A DNA stretch of 64,000 bases from the NCBI GenBank assembly GCA_963935595.1, contig OZ012550.1, positions 12,957,001 to 13,021,000 on the forward strand, read 5' to 3'. Below, piece after piece: positions 52,101 to 60,423 of this stretch (position 1 is its first letter; each line of letters opens with the position of its first letter). This DNA is from Schoenobius gigantellus (lineage: Eukaryota > Arthropoda > Insecta > Lepidoptera > Crambidae). A program made the translations under genes and the position numbers. A model generated the notes under the pieces. It searched no databases, was not told where the DNA came from, and saw nothing but the letters and a program-made list of their open reading frames with translations.

Positions 52101-54495
52101 GTAACAGTGACCTCAATATTCGTAACTTGAGTATCTGTATCGGTATTGGAACAGGTACGTTATCTGGACCCTGGAGCGGTTGGTGACGGACGAGTACGTG
52201 CTGGTGTACCTCCACGGAAGTGCGGGCGCTAGACGACTTCCCTCCTTCCACTGGCTGCACGAGTGCTACAAGCTGATAGACAGGAGGTAATGAATCATGA
52301 ACAAAGAGAGATCATGATTAGAACAACTTTCTAATAATCTCTCTCTGGTCGGTTTTTCCTGATACAAAACCTGTACTTTTTATGTTGGAGGAAAAATTCA
52401 TTGTAATATCTTGTGTGTACGGGGGGATGTCCGGACACCGAGCTCTTCTCTCCTCCCCCCCTTATCTACGTCAATGTATCTCATGCATGAATAACTGATA
52501 ATAATGTATTGATGAAAAATAGCGAATAGAATATTATCTGTGTACGTAATTTTTTCAATCATAGCCAAAAAGTATAGCTAAAAGAAATACATAGCTTACA
52601 CACAATCAATACAAACCTACATTACTTTTGCTTAATGTGTCAAAAGGAAGAGCGATCCACCTCTCTAAAACTTACTTGAACTTGTTTTTTCTTCACTGAA
52701 TTAAATTGAACTCTGACTTTTTCTAAAGTTCGTTACATACAGGTGTTTCATTAAGGCTAGGTTAGACTAAATCACAAAAGATACGTCAAATCAGATAAAA
52801 TATTTTCTAGTAATAAAATAGATTGAAATTTTTGCACGAGGTTTTTGTGAAAGCGGTCCCCATTCATTGACGTATCGCTTTTTGTGTTTTTTTTTTCTGT
52901 TACGCAGGCAGCATAGCCGCGCCCTGTTTACATTTATCGGCTTTAAATATTGTCATTTTTTGCGTGCTTTTCGGTGTATGAATTTTGCATACTTTTTACC
53001 TATAATGTTTCGTACATCATCGTATCAGCCCTGTGATCATAGAAGTCAAACAAAATTTGACAGCTAAGATCGACATCCATATACTCGACGAAAATCGATA
53101 AATTTGACAGATATTCCTAAGGAGTGAAAAGGACAGATGCTTTTGTCGATCGATATAATATATCGATCGACAAGTCCATGCTCGCAGGGCAGGTTCTCAA
53201 CACGTTATCGATGGAAAAAACACCCGTATCCTTCGTTTCATTACTTGAAATGAAGGCCAGAAGATTTTCCATTTCTAGTAACATTGCAATTCTTGCTTCA
53301 TCGATTGCAGGTTAAGGAAGAGTCTGAAACATCTGTACCTGGTCCATCCGACGTTTTGGCTGAAGTCCTTCGTCATACTGACGAAACCTTTTGTTAGGTG
53401 AGTCTTATACTTGTGTTTTTAAAAATATATGACTGGCACTGCATCGTTTATCACGTGCTTGTGTAGTGAGTTCTTTCTAATTGTATAATGTAAATTATTT
53501 TGTTCAGAATCGAGAGTATAAACGATCCCACTATAAAAAATATATACTATATACTATCGCGCGCAGTTCCGCCTGATTACCGCTACGCTCATTTTCGTTT
53601 GCACTAGCGCTCTCTAGTCGTCCCCGTCGACCTCGAATAGACATGGAATAATGAAATAAAAGATTCTTCTTTGGCCTGCCGCCGAGCCGCCGAGGAACGC
53701 CGATTAGAGAGAGACAGAGTATTTCTTTTCTAATAGGCCAAAACTTAAGGGGACGTAGCCCGGTGCTTCCGCATGATTCAAGCGAATAAATTTTTAAATG
53801 GTCAGGCGTAAGTGCTCGCGATATAACGTGCGCGTTATTTTACGTGCGACAACCCTCTGCCGCCAGTGCCTACAGATCGCCGACGAGCTACACAGCAGTA
53901 GCACAGAATAGATAATAGTACTACGTACAAAAGTTGTACTCCTTTGATCTTGAAAAAAGCCGACATTTCAAATACCTAAACATTGAGCATTCGTGCTGAA
54001 TCACACCTTAACGCCACGCGTTAGCGTATGTTAAGTAATTCTTGATATTCTGCCACATCTCGAGGGCTCTGTACTCATAATATTGAGACAATGTCTTATG
54101 ATAGAAAAGGAAAAGAAATTATTAAAGATTTAATAACCTTCTTTAATTTTTCGAGATTCGGGATGTTATTCCAGCATTTGGTAGAAAAGTAGCGAAAACT
54201 GCCAGCGAATGCAACCGTCCTGTGCGGGCATTCTTTATTTTAGAATTCTTCTTTGTTTGACGCGGACTTTGCAGTGAACTTTTCAGCAACGTAGTTGCAG
54301 TTATTTCCAGGCGACCCACTGCAGTCTTCTTATAAGAGATATGCGAAATGAGATCCTTACTTGTTGCGTTACAGTTCAAAATTCTTCCGCAAACTGAGCT
54401 ACGTAAGGAATCTGGAAGAGTTGCACAGATTGGTGCCGGTGGAACCGAACGCAATACCTGAGTTAGTGAAGCAATACGATGCGACCAAACGATAG
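25176..54495 (+). CDS. BNIP2/caytaxin-family BCH-domain protein, nine coding exons
   Basis: Exons are 25176-25180, 34405-35230, 39115-39258, 42237-42364, 43468-43600, 45551-45687, 52155-52286, 53311-53397 and 54375-54495. All introns are GT-AG and phases agree throughout, giving 570 aa. Residues 1-325 are acidic and Ser-rich, apparently disordered. Residues 326-412 include a Pro-rich patch and IPEYSASEELANERAW, as before BCH domains. Residues 413-570 are the BCH domain: VIEPYKRVLSHGGY, YRYVMDNLF, IDRRLRKSLKHLYLVHP and LVPVEPNAIPE match BNIP2, BNIPL, caytaxin and PRUNE2. In mammals these proteins scaffold small-GTPase and kinesin-related signalling. It is the invertebrate member; which vertebrate paralogue it equals is undefined. 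The first coding exon is only ATGAG. Acceptor 3 (39115) and the NAGNAG at 34403-34407 are the least certain sites. Introns carry most of the window's transposons. Confidence 0.88.
25181..26171. other. Start of BCH-gene intron 1
   Basis: AT-rich intronic sequence with short open frames on both strands at 25502-25794 that lack motifs or codon character. A direct repeat of TTTACATAAAAATxTAACTATTTATT occurs near 25452 and 25532 as a small local duplication. No gene recognised. Confidence 0.45.
26172..26297 (+). CDS. Orphan exon with signal peptide
   Basis: ATG at 26172 opens 42 codons beginning MEFRTNIHLIFFFIICVIDA (a good secretory signal) and continuing CSPKVSTCGEYKSY. It stops exactly at a consensus donor (TTT|GTAAGT, phase 0), and an acceptor-like TTTTAATACAG lies 18 nt upstream of the ATG region. 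No partner exon is visible, since the sequence beyond is transposon-filled. It may start a nested secreted-protein gene, be a relic of one, or be chance. Confidence 0.35.
29077..30100 (-). pseudogene. LINE reverse transcriptase, N-terminally deleted
   Basis: Minus-strand frame beginning ITSLLSKVMERVINTKLL with QYGFRHGRST, SLDIAKAFDRVWH, AGVPQGSVLSPTLF and the catalytic YADDS box, then a C-terminal thumb-like region ending near 29077. The catalytic aspartates are intact, but the first RT blocks are lost with the deletion upstream. Confidence 0.85.
30106..31095 (-). pseudogene. LINE APE endonuclease domain and linker
   Basis: Minus-strand frame beginning MDFCNIRGIHANLNAVHQHL, with TETQI, YRSHSG, LGDFNAHH and a C-terminal LLDLLLTTRP block, as in APE endonucleases of non-LTR elements. 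A Trp/Arg-rich linker continues in another frame as KRPWFNRPCKEA near 30200, so the frame is broken. Ends at the internal deletion. Confidence 0.8.
31347..31500 (-). mobile_element. Short abundant lepidopteran repeat (Helitron-like end)
   Basis: Begins ACTAGCTGTGCCCGCGACTT, whose complement ends ..GGGCACAGCTAGT, and runs to a segment ending GGAATAAACAGACAGACA. I know this CTAG-ended motif as the 3' end of very common lepidopteran repeats, often classed as Helitron-like. Assignment is from memory. Confidence 0.5.
32461..32995 (-). other. Probable LINE 5' UTR plus AT-rich spacer
   Basis: Sequence upstream of the Jockey-like ORF1 on the minus strand up to about 32795. The plus-strand open frame here has no motif and is treated as spurious. 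The rest is AT-rich intron. Confidence 0.4.
32996..33289 (-). mobile_element. tRNA-derived SINE, second copy, minus orientation
   Basis: Same family as 17299-17634, with B box GGTTCGAGACC on the minus strand. Target duplication CTATACATTTCTT (32983-32995) and CTATATATTTCTT (33290-33302), one mismatch. Confidence 0.85.
33303..34404. other. End of BCH-gene intron 1
   Basis: No element boundaries seen. A plus-strand open frame at 33634-33939 lacks motifs. The 3' end carries the polypyrimidine tract and TTTTTCCAG acceptor used by the 34405 exon. Confidence 0.45.
35475..35780 (+). mobile_element. Retro-repeat fragment and tRNA-derived SINE
   Basis: At 35478-35560 the motif GGGTTCCGTACCTCCAAAGG followed by CTGTCTGTCCGTCTGCC is a common lepidopteran retro-repeat. 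At 35605-35780 a tRNA-like head shows TTTAGCGCAGAGGTCGAGTG (A box) and GGGTTCGATTCCCG (B box) followed by a non-tRNA body. It lies in BCH-gene intron 2. It is a SINE, not a functional tRNA gene. Confidence 0.65.
36059..36190. mobile_element. Snap-back palindrome
   Basis: Arms at 36059-36108 and 36141-36190 are near-perfect inverted repeats containing AGACAACATCACACTTC and GAAGTCGGTGCC, with a loop of about 32 bp. A diverged half-copy is near 18690. The transcript would fold into a long hairpin. Confidence 0.8.
37370..37668 (+). mobile_element. RTE-type LINE 3' end
   Basis: Plus-strand frame reads RGRPSARWADEI, then TTARRNWLCKAKNKDV, one stop where Trp is expected, then HALEEAFTRRGSAQIMHKL and a stop. 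This is the C-terminus typical of RTE/CR1-type elements in Lepidoptera. It ends in AAAGCTTTATTATTATTATT. 5'-truncated and dead; in BCH-gene intron 2. Confidence 0.75.
37965..38819. mobile_element. MITE with AAAGGAGGTCG ends
   Basis: Inverted AAAGGAGGTCG termini, and subterminal CCAATCGATGTACCGAGGTA mirrored by TGTACCTCAAGGTACA near 38764. 855 bp, AT-rich, no transposase. Target duplication not clear. Confidence 0.55.
39259..40914. other. BCH-gene intron 3, first part
   Basis: AT-rich intronic sequence. Short open frames on both strands lack motifs. No mobile element boundary recognised. Confidence 0.4.
40915..41590 (+). pseudogene. RTE-type LINE reverse transcriptase relic
   Basis: In shifting plus-strand frames one reads TRDIRQFNTERIKEVIEQNK, then YATSQTPVIQTAD, then YEISVVFKQLKNKKV, then RLFNSVIFEGKTT, and a tail with RGCGRL. 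This matches the linker and early RT region of RTE/BovB-like elements. Multiple frameshifts and stops make it inactive. Confidence 0.75.
41632..41722 (-). mobile_element. tRNA-like SINE head, minus orientation
   Basis: On the minus strand: GGGTGGCCCAGTGGTCAAGC (A-box-like) and CAGGTTCGATTCCTGC (B box with its stem). Spacing is tRNA-like, but the acceptor stem does not pair, so it is taken as a SINE head and not a tRNA gene. Confidence 0.55.
41723..42236. other. BCH-gene intron 3, last part
   Basis: AT-rich intron. A segment GACTCACCTGTTGACCGATT around 42027 and CAAGATGGCCACTTCC near 42112 recall repeat debris also seen near 49200. It ends with the acceptor TCCACACAG of the 42237 exon. Confidence 0.4.
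42520..42770. mobile_element. Tc1/mariner-type MITE, TACAGGGTCATTTTTAATG
   Basis: TIRs of about 70 bp begin CAGGGTCATTTTTAATG and are flanked by TA on both sides (42518-42519, 42771-42772). 251 bp, no coding content. In BCH-gene intron 4. Confidence 0.8.
42779..43197. mobile_element. Long-TIR MITE (ACGGGT-ACCCGT)
   Basis: Inverted arms of about 80 bp at 42779-42860 and 43118-43197 share AACCCGGGTAAAACTAGT and CCCAAGCCTTTTGGGTA. It lies 8 bp after the preceding MITE. No coding content. Confidence 0.8.
43601..45550. other. BCH-gene intron 5
   Basis: Contains a retro-repeat fragment at 43640-43795 (GTGTCTGTCTGTCTGTAGTA followed by CCGAGCGGATGAAGCGATTT), AT-rich sequence, and an inverted-repeat pair at 44925-45146. 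No gene recognised. Confidence 0.45.
44925..45146. mobile_element. MITE-like inverted-repeat pair
   Basis: A perfect 24-bp inverted repeat (44925-44948 and 45123-45146) beginning TTGTGACTATTTGAATAT encloses AT-rich sequence. Flanks show no obvious duplication. Confidence 0.5.
45711..45864. mobile_element. Snap-back MITE, CCCCCGTAGCACG family, copy 1
   Basis: Palindrome with arms of about 70 bp: CCCCGTAGCACGTCCACC and AAAACACGATATGATAAAGC mirrored by the right arm. It starts 24 bp after the 45687 exon donor. The second copy is at 57046-57199. Confidence 0.85.
45851..46050. mobile_element. Overlapping larger palindrome
   Basis: GTGCTAGGGG and then GGGTTATTGTCTAAGAAAAA with ATCACGATCGC at 45850-45915 are inverted at about 45985-46050 (GCGATCGCGATAGATTTTTT, then CCCCTAGCAC). 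It shares its left end with the right end of the previous snap-back, so two palindromes are chained. Confidence 0.7.
46051..46991. other. Noncoding intron sequence
   Basis: No gene and no clear element. CpG-richer segment at 46340-46500 and AT-rich sequence after it. Confidence 0.4.
47127..49030 (-). repeat. 120-bp tandem array, left arm, about 16 units
   Basis: The unit recurs with a period of 120 bp and contains CGTATTGACGAGTACTTTGG, TGGTAACCAGGGTCTGATGC and AACTCCGCAATAAAACGACA. Units differ by point changes, and two subtypes (ATAAAACGACACAACC and ATCAAACAACGCAACC) alternate, pointing to higher-order duplication. Because 120 is a multiple of three, a 398-codon frame with a 40-residue repeat stays open on the minus strand; I regard it as noncoding. 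Confidence 0.9.
49031..49470. other. Central part of the foldback-like element
   Basis: Noncoding sequence with two related pieces near 49190 and 49310 (AAGATGGCCGC followed by TCACAAA) and an internal ACAAGCTTTTATTTTA at 49341 resembling the element's outer end, which suggests an internal end or a nested relative. Confidence 0.45.
49471..50140 (+). pseudogene. Jockey-like LINE C-terminal fragment, interrupted
   Basis: Plus-strand frame reads EPLQLRCDIACLSAFYRMFH, then ECSEELFNLIPPSPF, then RTKKFQDSS, and after the insertion at 49728-50033 continues CRSSHTWNSLPAHVFPPSYN, then GSFKRGVKNY. This is the usual ending of Jockey-type ORF2. Lies between the two repeat arrays. Confidence 0.75.
49728..50033 (-). 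mobile_element. 5'-truncated retroposon tail inserted in the LINE fragment
   Basis: Begins with a T-run (poly(A) on the minus strand) after TTCATCTTC, with a short TCTTCT-like repeat at the other end. Removing it rejoins the LINE frame. The body (GTTGGCAAAAAAGCAAACTG, CACCTAATGGTAAATGGTAA) is a familiar lepidopteran LINE 3' UTR type. Confidence 0.65.
50255..50600 (-). mobile_element. Two tandem CTAGCTG-type short repeats (Helitron-like)
   Basis: Two consecutive copies, each starting ACTAGCTG and continuing TGCCGGCAAACTACGTTT or the like, then CCGTTTCGGAGGAGTTCGGT, and ending ACACGAGAATTTTATATATX. Head-to-tail arrangement and CTAG termini fit Helitron-like elements; they could also be a short non-LTR family. 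Confidence 0.5.
50735..51685 (+). repeat. 120-bp tandem array, right arm, about 8 units
   Basis: Same unit as the left arm, opposite orientation (ACGAATCAAACGAGCCCAAA, CTCGATAGGGTTATGTCG). Period is 119-120 bp; small deletions break the open frame in several units. The right-arm subtype (GATAGGGTTATGTCG, TCCTATGG) is distinct from the left, so the arms expanded separately. Confidence 0.9.
51823..52154. other. End of BCH-gene intron 6
   Basis: CpG-richer sequence at 51920-52025, then AT-rich. It ends at the acceptor GGTATTGGAACAG of the 52155 exon. No gene recognised. Confidence 0.4.
52287..53310. other. BCH-gene intron 7
   Basis: No element boundaries seen apart from the short palindrome at 53143-53173. 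Short open frames lack motifs. Confidence 0.4.
53143..53173. repeat. Perfect 31-bp palindrome
   Basis: Arms TTGTCGATCGATATA (53143-53157) and their exact complement (53159-53173) around a single A. It is AT/CG alternating and cruciform-prone. It sits about 140 bp before an exon of the BCH gene. Confidence 0.9.
53398..54374. other. BCH-gene intron 8
   Basis: Noncoding. A CpG-richer repeat-like segment lies at 53560-53890. It ends with the acceptor TTGTTGCGTTACAG. Confidence 0.4.
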
Positions 54496-54522
54496 TGTAA
54501 GCTGTGTTACATGCTATAGCAA

Positions 54523-54836
54523 TGTTAGGTGCTCACCTCTGAGATTTTTTATCTGACACAGATCCATAAATGTTTATCAATTTTTCATGGTAGAACTATT
54601 GATTTTTGCAATTTATTAAGGCATTTGAAATGAAAAGTGACCTATTGGTCACTTCTTTTTTCAAGTGCCTATTGTTTGTGAAATATTCAAAAAATGACAA
54701 ATTATTTATATATTCTGTATGTAGCTCCTTAATGTTTATAACTGCACGATGCATCTGGCAATGTAAACGGTTTTGTTATTTCTTATGTACCTATTCATTT
54801 TCAATTTGTAATTATTTTTGTAGGTGAGCGCCTAAC
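54523..54836. mobile_element. MITE in the 3' UTR of the BCH gene
   Basis: Inverted TGTTAGGYGCTCACCT ends (54523-54538, 54821-54836) enclose AT-rich sequence starting 28 nt after the stop codon. It would be transcribed as part of the 3' UTR. Confidence 0.65.
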
Positions 54837-56335
54837 AATTTTACTGTAAGTACCTACTTATATTAATGATTTACATTCAATAACTCTGAAAGTAGTTTTT
54901 TGAGCTTGAGAGACTTTTCAAATCTACATAATACTTTGACAAAATGCTGCCTGCCTATATGGGCATTTTTAAATGATACAATTGAATTAGAATTGAAATT
55001 CATATCAATCAATTTAGTTATTTTATTTGAATTTAAACGTAACACCATAGATTCTTCTGTCGGTGCTTTATTTTTTTATCGATTGCACGAGAGGTTTCAT
55101 CTTAAGGTTGCACTTTAACCCGTTACACACTGCTGGGCACCGTCCTTTGATGGATGAGGAGGAATTGTAGCAGCTTGGTATGGTAACACTACGTTGTTAT
55201 AGAGTTACGAAACTAATTAATATTTGGCACACATTCAACACTTCAAATTTTATAAATGACCCAATTTTAAAATTCACTCGAACTATAATTGCGGGAGTAA
55301 ATAAAATGCAGCGTTCGTATTCTTAAAAAAAACAACTTTCAGGGTTTCTTTTTATAATTTGTATATCGTGTTGGTATTGGTAAAACTCATCACAAATCGG
55401 CTTGACCAATACATTCCTATAAAAAAAAACTGCCAGTATTTATCTTGTATTAAAATCTATTTATTTTTTGATTTAAATTCGACACTTTATACATAAAGTT
55501 TCGTAAGTTAAATATTTTTTTTATATTGAAATTTGATTTTTTATTGTAATTGTAACTTTTTTAAAATCATGTGTGTATCTTCGTTCCGAATTATTTTTAG
55601 GGTTTGTTTAATTATGGCGTTAATATTACACCTTAATTGTTTATACATAAATAATGTGTCACCAAGTCTTAAACTTAAATTTAAGATAAAACAAAGCGAA
55701 TCTAGATTATTTTGCTTTTATTAAAGTTTGCCATAGAAGAAAAGTACAATTAAATGTATTAACTGTAATCTCATGAATGAAACCGCATTATCAGTAGAGT
55801 TTAAATGCTACATTTCGAATTTATCACACATAGAATAATAAAATAATCTCATTAATCGTTTAAATGTGTACCTTATTGATAATTAACCTGTACCTGTTGT
55901 AATCTGACCAGAATTTTCACACGATTAATCTTAACGCACGTTCCTGTGATATACAAATGAAAGAAAGCAATATTTTCGACATTAGTTTGTGGTAAGCACT
56001 ATCTTAGTATTTTTATGCACAAAAGATAACTTTTTGATGTTTTACAAAATATTTTTCTTTCTGATTGTCCCAATTTGTCAGCGGTAGCCTTGTTGTAGGT
56101 CAGTTTTGAATAATCAAATCAAGTCTTCTCCTATTTTAGAGATACACAGTAAAGTTTAGCAGAATTTATTTCTGAATATTTTTAATTGTCGATAAAATAT
56201 CGACGAAGAAAAAGATCTCAAGTTTTGTTAAGAACATGTGTTGATAATAAAAACACGGAGGTTATATTAAAATTGTAAAAAAAAACGAAACGTAGCCATT
56301 TCTGTATATAAATAAAGTTTAGTAAATATTGCATT
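54837..56335 (+). other. Probable 3' UTR of the BCH gene
   Basis: AT-rich sequence without other genes from the stop codon to a canonical AATAAA at 56311-56316. Length of about 1.8 kb including the MITE is inference; no cleavage evidence is available. Confidence 0.45.
56311..56316 (+). promoter_or_regulatory. Candidate polyadenylation signal of the BCH gene
   Basis: Canonical AATAAA in an AT-rich context (TATATAAATAAAGTTTAG). Other AATAAA motifs occur farther downstream, so the true end may differ. Confidence 0.4.
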
Positions 56336-56512
56336 ATTTGTTATTTGAATCTCAATAGCAAATGTGAATTGTAAATAATTTTTAAGTTTTATGATAAAGT
56401 GTGTAATGTATTTAGATCTGTCATTATAAGGTCAAATATTATTAGTTGTAATTCAAGTTAATGTTTGATATACAAGCTGGAGATGTCGATGCAACAATTG
56501 ATTTATACACAC

Positions 56513-56762
56513 TTAGCTCTCATTCGCACAAGCGTTGAAAAAGCGTTGCGTTTAATCCTGGCATTAGCGCTTTTATACCGTTCGCTATACGATACGACAT
56601 TTTACGCCCAACGCCCAGCGCTGAAAAAACAACGCTGCTCGGTAGAAAAGCGTTGCGTTATAAAAGCGCTGCCGTGTGAACATATACATGGGAATGCATT
56701 CGTTCTATTTGAACGCTTTTTTGACGAACGTTAGAGAAGCGCTCGTGCGAACGAGCTCTTAA
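56513..56762. mobile_element. MITE with TTAAGAGCTCGTTCGCACGAGCG-type ends
   Basis: The left end (TTAGCTCTCATTCGCACAAG) and the complement of the right end (TTAAGAGCTCGTTCGCACGA) are inverted, enclosing 250 bp of GCGTTG/AAAGCG-rich sequence. The TTAA/TTAG at the ends would fit piggyBac-type targeting. No coding content. Confidence 0.6.
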
Positions 56763-57045
56763 TGTCTTCCAACTTCCAAAGCCAGTATAGGTAAAATGAA
56801 ACGATTACCTAACTAGCCGTTTACCATTTACTTTTTTTACACGATGTACAACTTTCTCGGCTATTACCTACAGCGGTCCTACCGCTTAATTCACTCGCTA
56901 TCGTTTTCGTTCCATTTTATGACGTCATCTTGTGATGTCACACCGCCTATCCTAGCAAATTCGTGAAATTAAAACGATAGCGAGTGCCTCGCTATCGCCT
57001 CACGTCGGTGTGAACAAGGCTGTGCCACTGTCCGGTCACACCTAC

Positions 57046-57199
57046 CAGCCCCCGTAGCACGACCATCAAAACACGATATGTTAAAGTGATTTATCGCGGT
57101 GAACTGTCAAAATACGATGAAAACATATTGTATTTTGACAGTTCACCGCCATAAACCGCTTTATCATATCGTGTTTTGGTGGTCGTGCTAGGGGGGCTG
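57046..57199. mobile_element. Snap-back MITE, CCCCCGTAGCACG family, copy 2
   Basis: Near-identical to 45711-45864 with the same arms and loop. Followed at 57248-57329 by another inverted pair (AAAAAATGTATGG and GATGACATTAGCT). Confidence 0.85.
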
Positions 57200-57419
57200 C
57201 CCCCCTAGACAAATGCCACACGCGAACTTTTCCGCAGTCGTTCCTCAGAAAAAATGTATGGGGATGACATTAGCTGCGAAAAAATAGCATGAGGTTGTCG
57301 TAAGCTAATGTCATTTCCATACATTTTTTTCTGGACTAGTACTCGGAACTAGTAAGCCGAATTTACATTACGAAACTAGTGGCATGAAAATAGTTCATGG
57401 TAGCAATATCTTTTTTGGG

Positions 57420-57690
57420 TTGGTTTCGGTATCTGCCTCTTTCACGTGAATTTTTATTGCTCTCTCTTTCTAGCAGATGACGTTATAGATTATGGCCACC
57501 AATATCTACCGATCACGTAAAGAGTATTTCAATAATAAACGTCAGAGCGTTTTACAACCATCAAATTCGATGGTTGTTCGGTTGTAACTTGCTTTGACAC
57601 TAAAGTCTTGAAAGGGTCGGTTGCTTCACCCGTGCGTCACGCTCGAAGACATTGAACAGGGTTAGAGGCCCTGAACGCGCTCCTGCAACT
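57420..57690. mobile_element. hAT-like MITE (CAGAGGCGCGTTCAG family), diverged copy 3
   Basis: Same orientation as copy 1 (15794), lacking the left end and more diverged. Shared landmarks: GCGTTTTACAACCATCAAAT, TCGATGGTTGTTCGGTTGTA, and an end reading CCTGAACGCGCTCCTGC. Confidence 0.7.
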
Positions 57691-58777
57691 GTGTCATTCA
57701 TAACTTTCAGCAGGCCTAGCGCGGCGCGTGGACTATAGAAGAGAAAGTGACGATTCTCGTCCCGTCTCGCTCCATTATTACATGAGAGAGCGAGATGAAA
57801 CATGTTGTTTGTCTCTTGTCCCGTTTTCTCCGTGTTACGCCTGCAGGACAGAGAAACAATAAATGGTGTGTTCATTTTGTTTCAATTCTTCGTTATTTAG
57901 TTTGCTTGTAGAAACAATTACAACAAATAACAAACGTTGACATTAATGAATGTAAATTTAATAGTCTTAAGTTATAATACAAATCAGTTTGTTTTTCACT
58001 GTAGTATGTTCGTTTCAGGTGGATGGATTTCATTATACTAACCATTTTATTATCACACAAGCGGTTTCAGTCTAAATTCCCTGTCTACACGGCATTATCC
58101 AAACACATGCTCGGTTAATACGCAACAGACGGTATATTTGCCCAGCCAAAGACACAAGAGCTGGCAGAATTGTTGTCAAAAGATAACTGTTGAGAGTGGA
58201 CTGTATGTAGGTTCTTGAGTTAAACGCTGGTTTCTTTGTGATAATATTTGGAGCTTTATTTACTTCTTGTAAGACGACTTCCACTGACCGACTACAACTG
58301 ACTACAATTTATCAGTATTCGGCTCTATATTTATACACTATCCCTTGGTTCGCGGGGGGACATCCCGCCCGCGGACCAATCAAAAGGGGCCGAATTTATT
58401 TAAGATATGGTTCATTCATGGGGACTTGGCCCGCATAAGCTTAGACTACGTCCGCTGCTTAGTTCTGGGTCCCCGGCACTTGCGAACTGTCGTCAACAAT
58501 AACAATATAACAATCTTTTAATAATGGCAATGCATTATTAAAAGAAGAAGAAGAATGTTCGTATTGACGTCTCCACCTTGTATAAGGTGTAACAGAAATC
58601 TGATGATGTTGACTGAGTAGTTGTTCAGACCATTGCACCGAACAATATTCATTGTGGGGGAAAAATATTTGTCCTATCCGTATTAAAAGTATCTGTATAT
58701 ATTTGTGTGAAATAGCAGATTTTTTCAGAGTTCTACCTATGAATAAAAGTTTTTCAGTTTGATAATCAGAACAACTA
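57691..58777. other. Noncoding, probable repeat debris
   Basis: No gene recognised. CG-richer pieces (58350-58400, 58440-58500) resemble repeat sequence, but I could not define ends or long direct repeats. Confidence 0.4.
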
Positions 58778-60423
58778 CACTCGCGAGCAAAAGTTTGGAA
58801 TCAGTTACTTGAAATTGGTTCCGCGTGATCTTGCTTACTAAATAAATTTTTAATAGTCATAAAAATGACATCATGTTAAAGGTGCAACTGTCCACTTTAA
58901 ATCGATATAAAATTAATTCATATCGAGCCCGTAATTGTGGAGTTATCCCGGATTAAGTGAAGGAGGTAGGAAAACAAGGAAATAGGGAAAAATAATGAAT
59001 GAATAAAACAACAAAAATTATTAAATAAAATTTTTATTTATCTTTAAAAATAAGTGTCAATATTTTGTGTTCCCTCCCCTCGTCCTAATAACTGCTCCAA
59101 GACGATTCTTCATAGACCTGATCAGCTTCTGAATTGATTCTTGTGGAATACCTTCCCACTCCTCAATCAACGCTGATTTCAGCTCATTCAGACATGAAGG
59201 AGCAGGAGTTCTGGAACCTCTTCAGTTCATCCCACACGTGCTCAATGGGATTCAAGTCAGGGCTGAATGCTGGCCAGTCCAATGTGGCAATACCGACTTC
59301 TTCGAGGTATTCCGTTGTTACACGGGCAGTGTGACAACGAGCGTTATCGTGCATAAGGAGGAAGTCATCACCGATGTATCCCGCATAGGGAACGACATGT
59401 TCCAGGAGAATATCGGTAATGTACCGGTCCGAAGTTAGACCGCCTCCTCGTCCCCCGCCAGGCACGAAAACAAGCTCGGTTTTACCATCGAAGGAAATGC
59501 CGGCCCACATCATACAAGAGCCGCCCCCATAAGCCACTGTTTCAGCGACACAGCACTGTGCAAATCGCTCCCCAGGCCGCCTGTAGACCCGTCCTCTTCT
59601 GTCGCTACCGTGCTAACACATCCTGCTTTCGTCGGAGAACAGGACTTGCCTCCATTGCTCAACCTCCCAATCAAGATGGGTGCGAGCAAACTGAAGGCGT
59701 GCTTGTCGGTGAGCTGCCGTGAGTTTCGGGCCTGTGGCAGGCCTTTTTGGAGTCAGATTCACTTGCTTGAGTCGTCGACGAACTGTCCTCTCGCTGCTAC
59801 CCCACGAACATCTCGAAGCTCCTGTTGGACGTCGACACCAGTCAAATGCCGATTTCGGAGAGAGGTTGACACGATAAAACGGTCATCCCTCTCTGATGTG
59901 TACCGGCGCCGTCCAGATCTTGGTCTCGAGATAAAGCCACCAGTCTCCCGAAAGCGCTTATAAACTTTCGAAACACAGGATTGGCTTATGTGGAGACGAC
60001 GAGCGACAACCCGCTGGCTGAGCCCTTCTTGCAATAGGGCTACGATTTGTGCTGCTTCTGTAGGTGTTGTCTCCATTGTCGTACAAGGTAAAGGGTCAAA
60101 AGTGGCGGAGATGTGTACCGGTCAACGTGTGAAAGTCGACTGATAAAGAAAATCCGATAACAGGTGCTTTTATAGGGGGTCAATAGGTCGCAACTCGTGA
60201 CGTATCAAACAATTGAAACACGTCTTTTTCGATACACCTTCACTTAATGCCTAATGGCTCCATAAATACTGGCTTGTTTTTAATGAATTCGGTATCAGTT
60301 TAAAAGTAAAGAGTTGAACCTTTAAAATGATGTCATTTTTACGATTATTAAAAAAGTATTAAGTACTCAAGATAACGCGCAACAAATTTCAAGTAACTGA
60401 TTCCAAACTTTTGCTCGCGAGTG
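58778..60423 (-). mobile_element. Tc1-like DNA transposon, complete but inactive
   Basis: TIRs of about 110 bp, slightly diverged, begin CACTCGCGAGCAAAAGTTTG at both ends and are flanked by TA (58776-58777, 60424-60425). A transposase frame occupies the minus strand between them. At 1646 bp the length is normal for Tc1 family members. It lies downstream of the BCH gene. Confidence 0.9.
59057..60076 (-). pseudogene. Tc1-like transposase (DD34E), frameshifted
   Basis: N-terminal helix-turn-helix: SQRVVARRLHISQSCVSKVY and then RPRSGRRRYTSERDD. The catalytic core follows: FSDESR (first Asp), HDNARCHTA (second Asp) and SPDLNPIEHVWD (Glu 34 residues after the second Asp, i.e. DD34E). Frameshifts lie near 59805 and 59195 and an in-frame TAG follows SRMC near 59612, so no full-length enzyme can be made. 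All catalytic residues remain, indicating relatively recent inactivation. Length would be about 340 aa. Confidence 0.9.

Noticed and set aside
57900..58560. Possible LTR
   Set aside because: CG-rich and AT-rich segments hinted at an LTR, but I found no matching second copy, TG..CA ends or target duplication.
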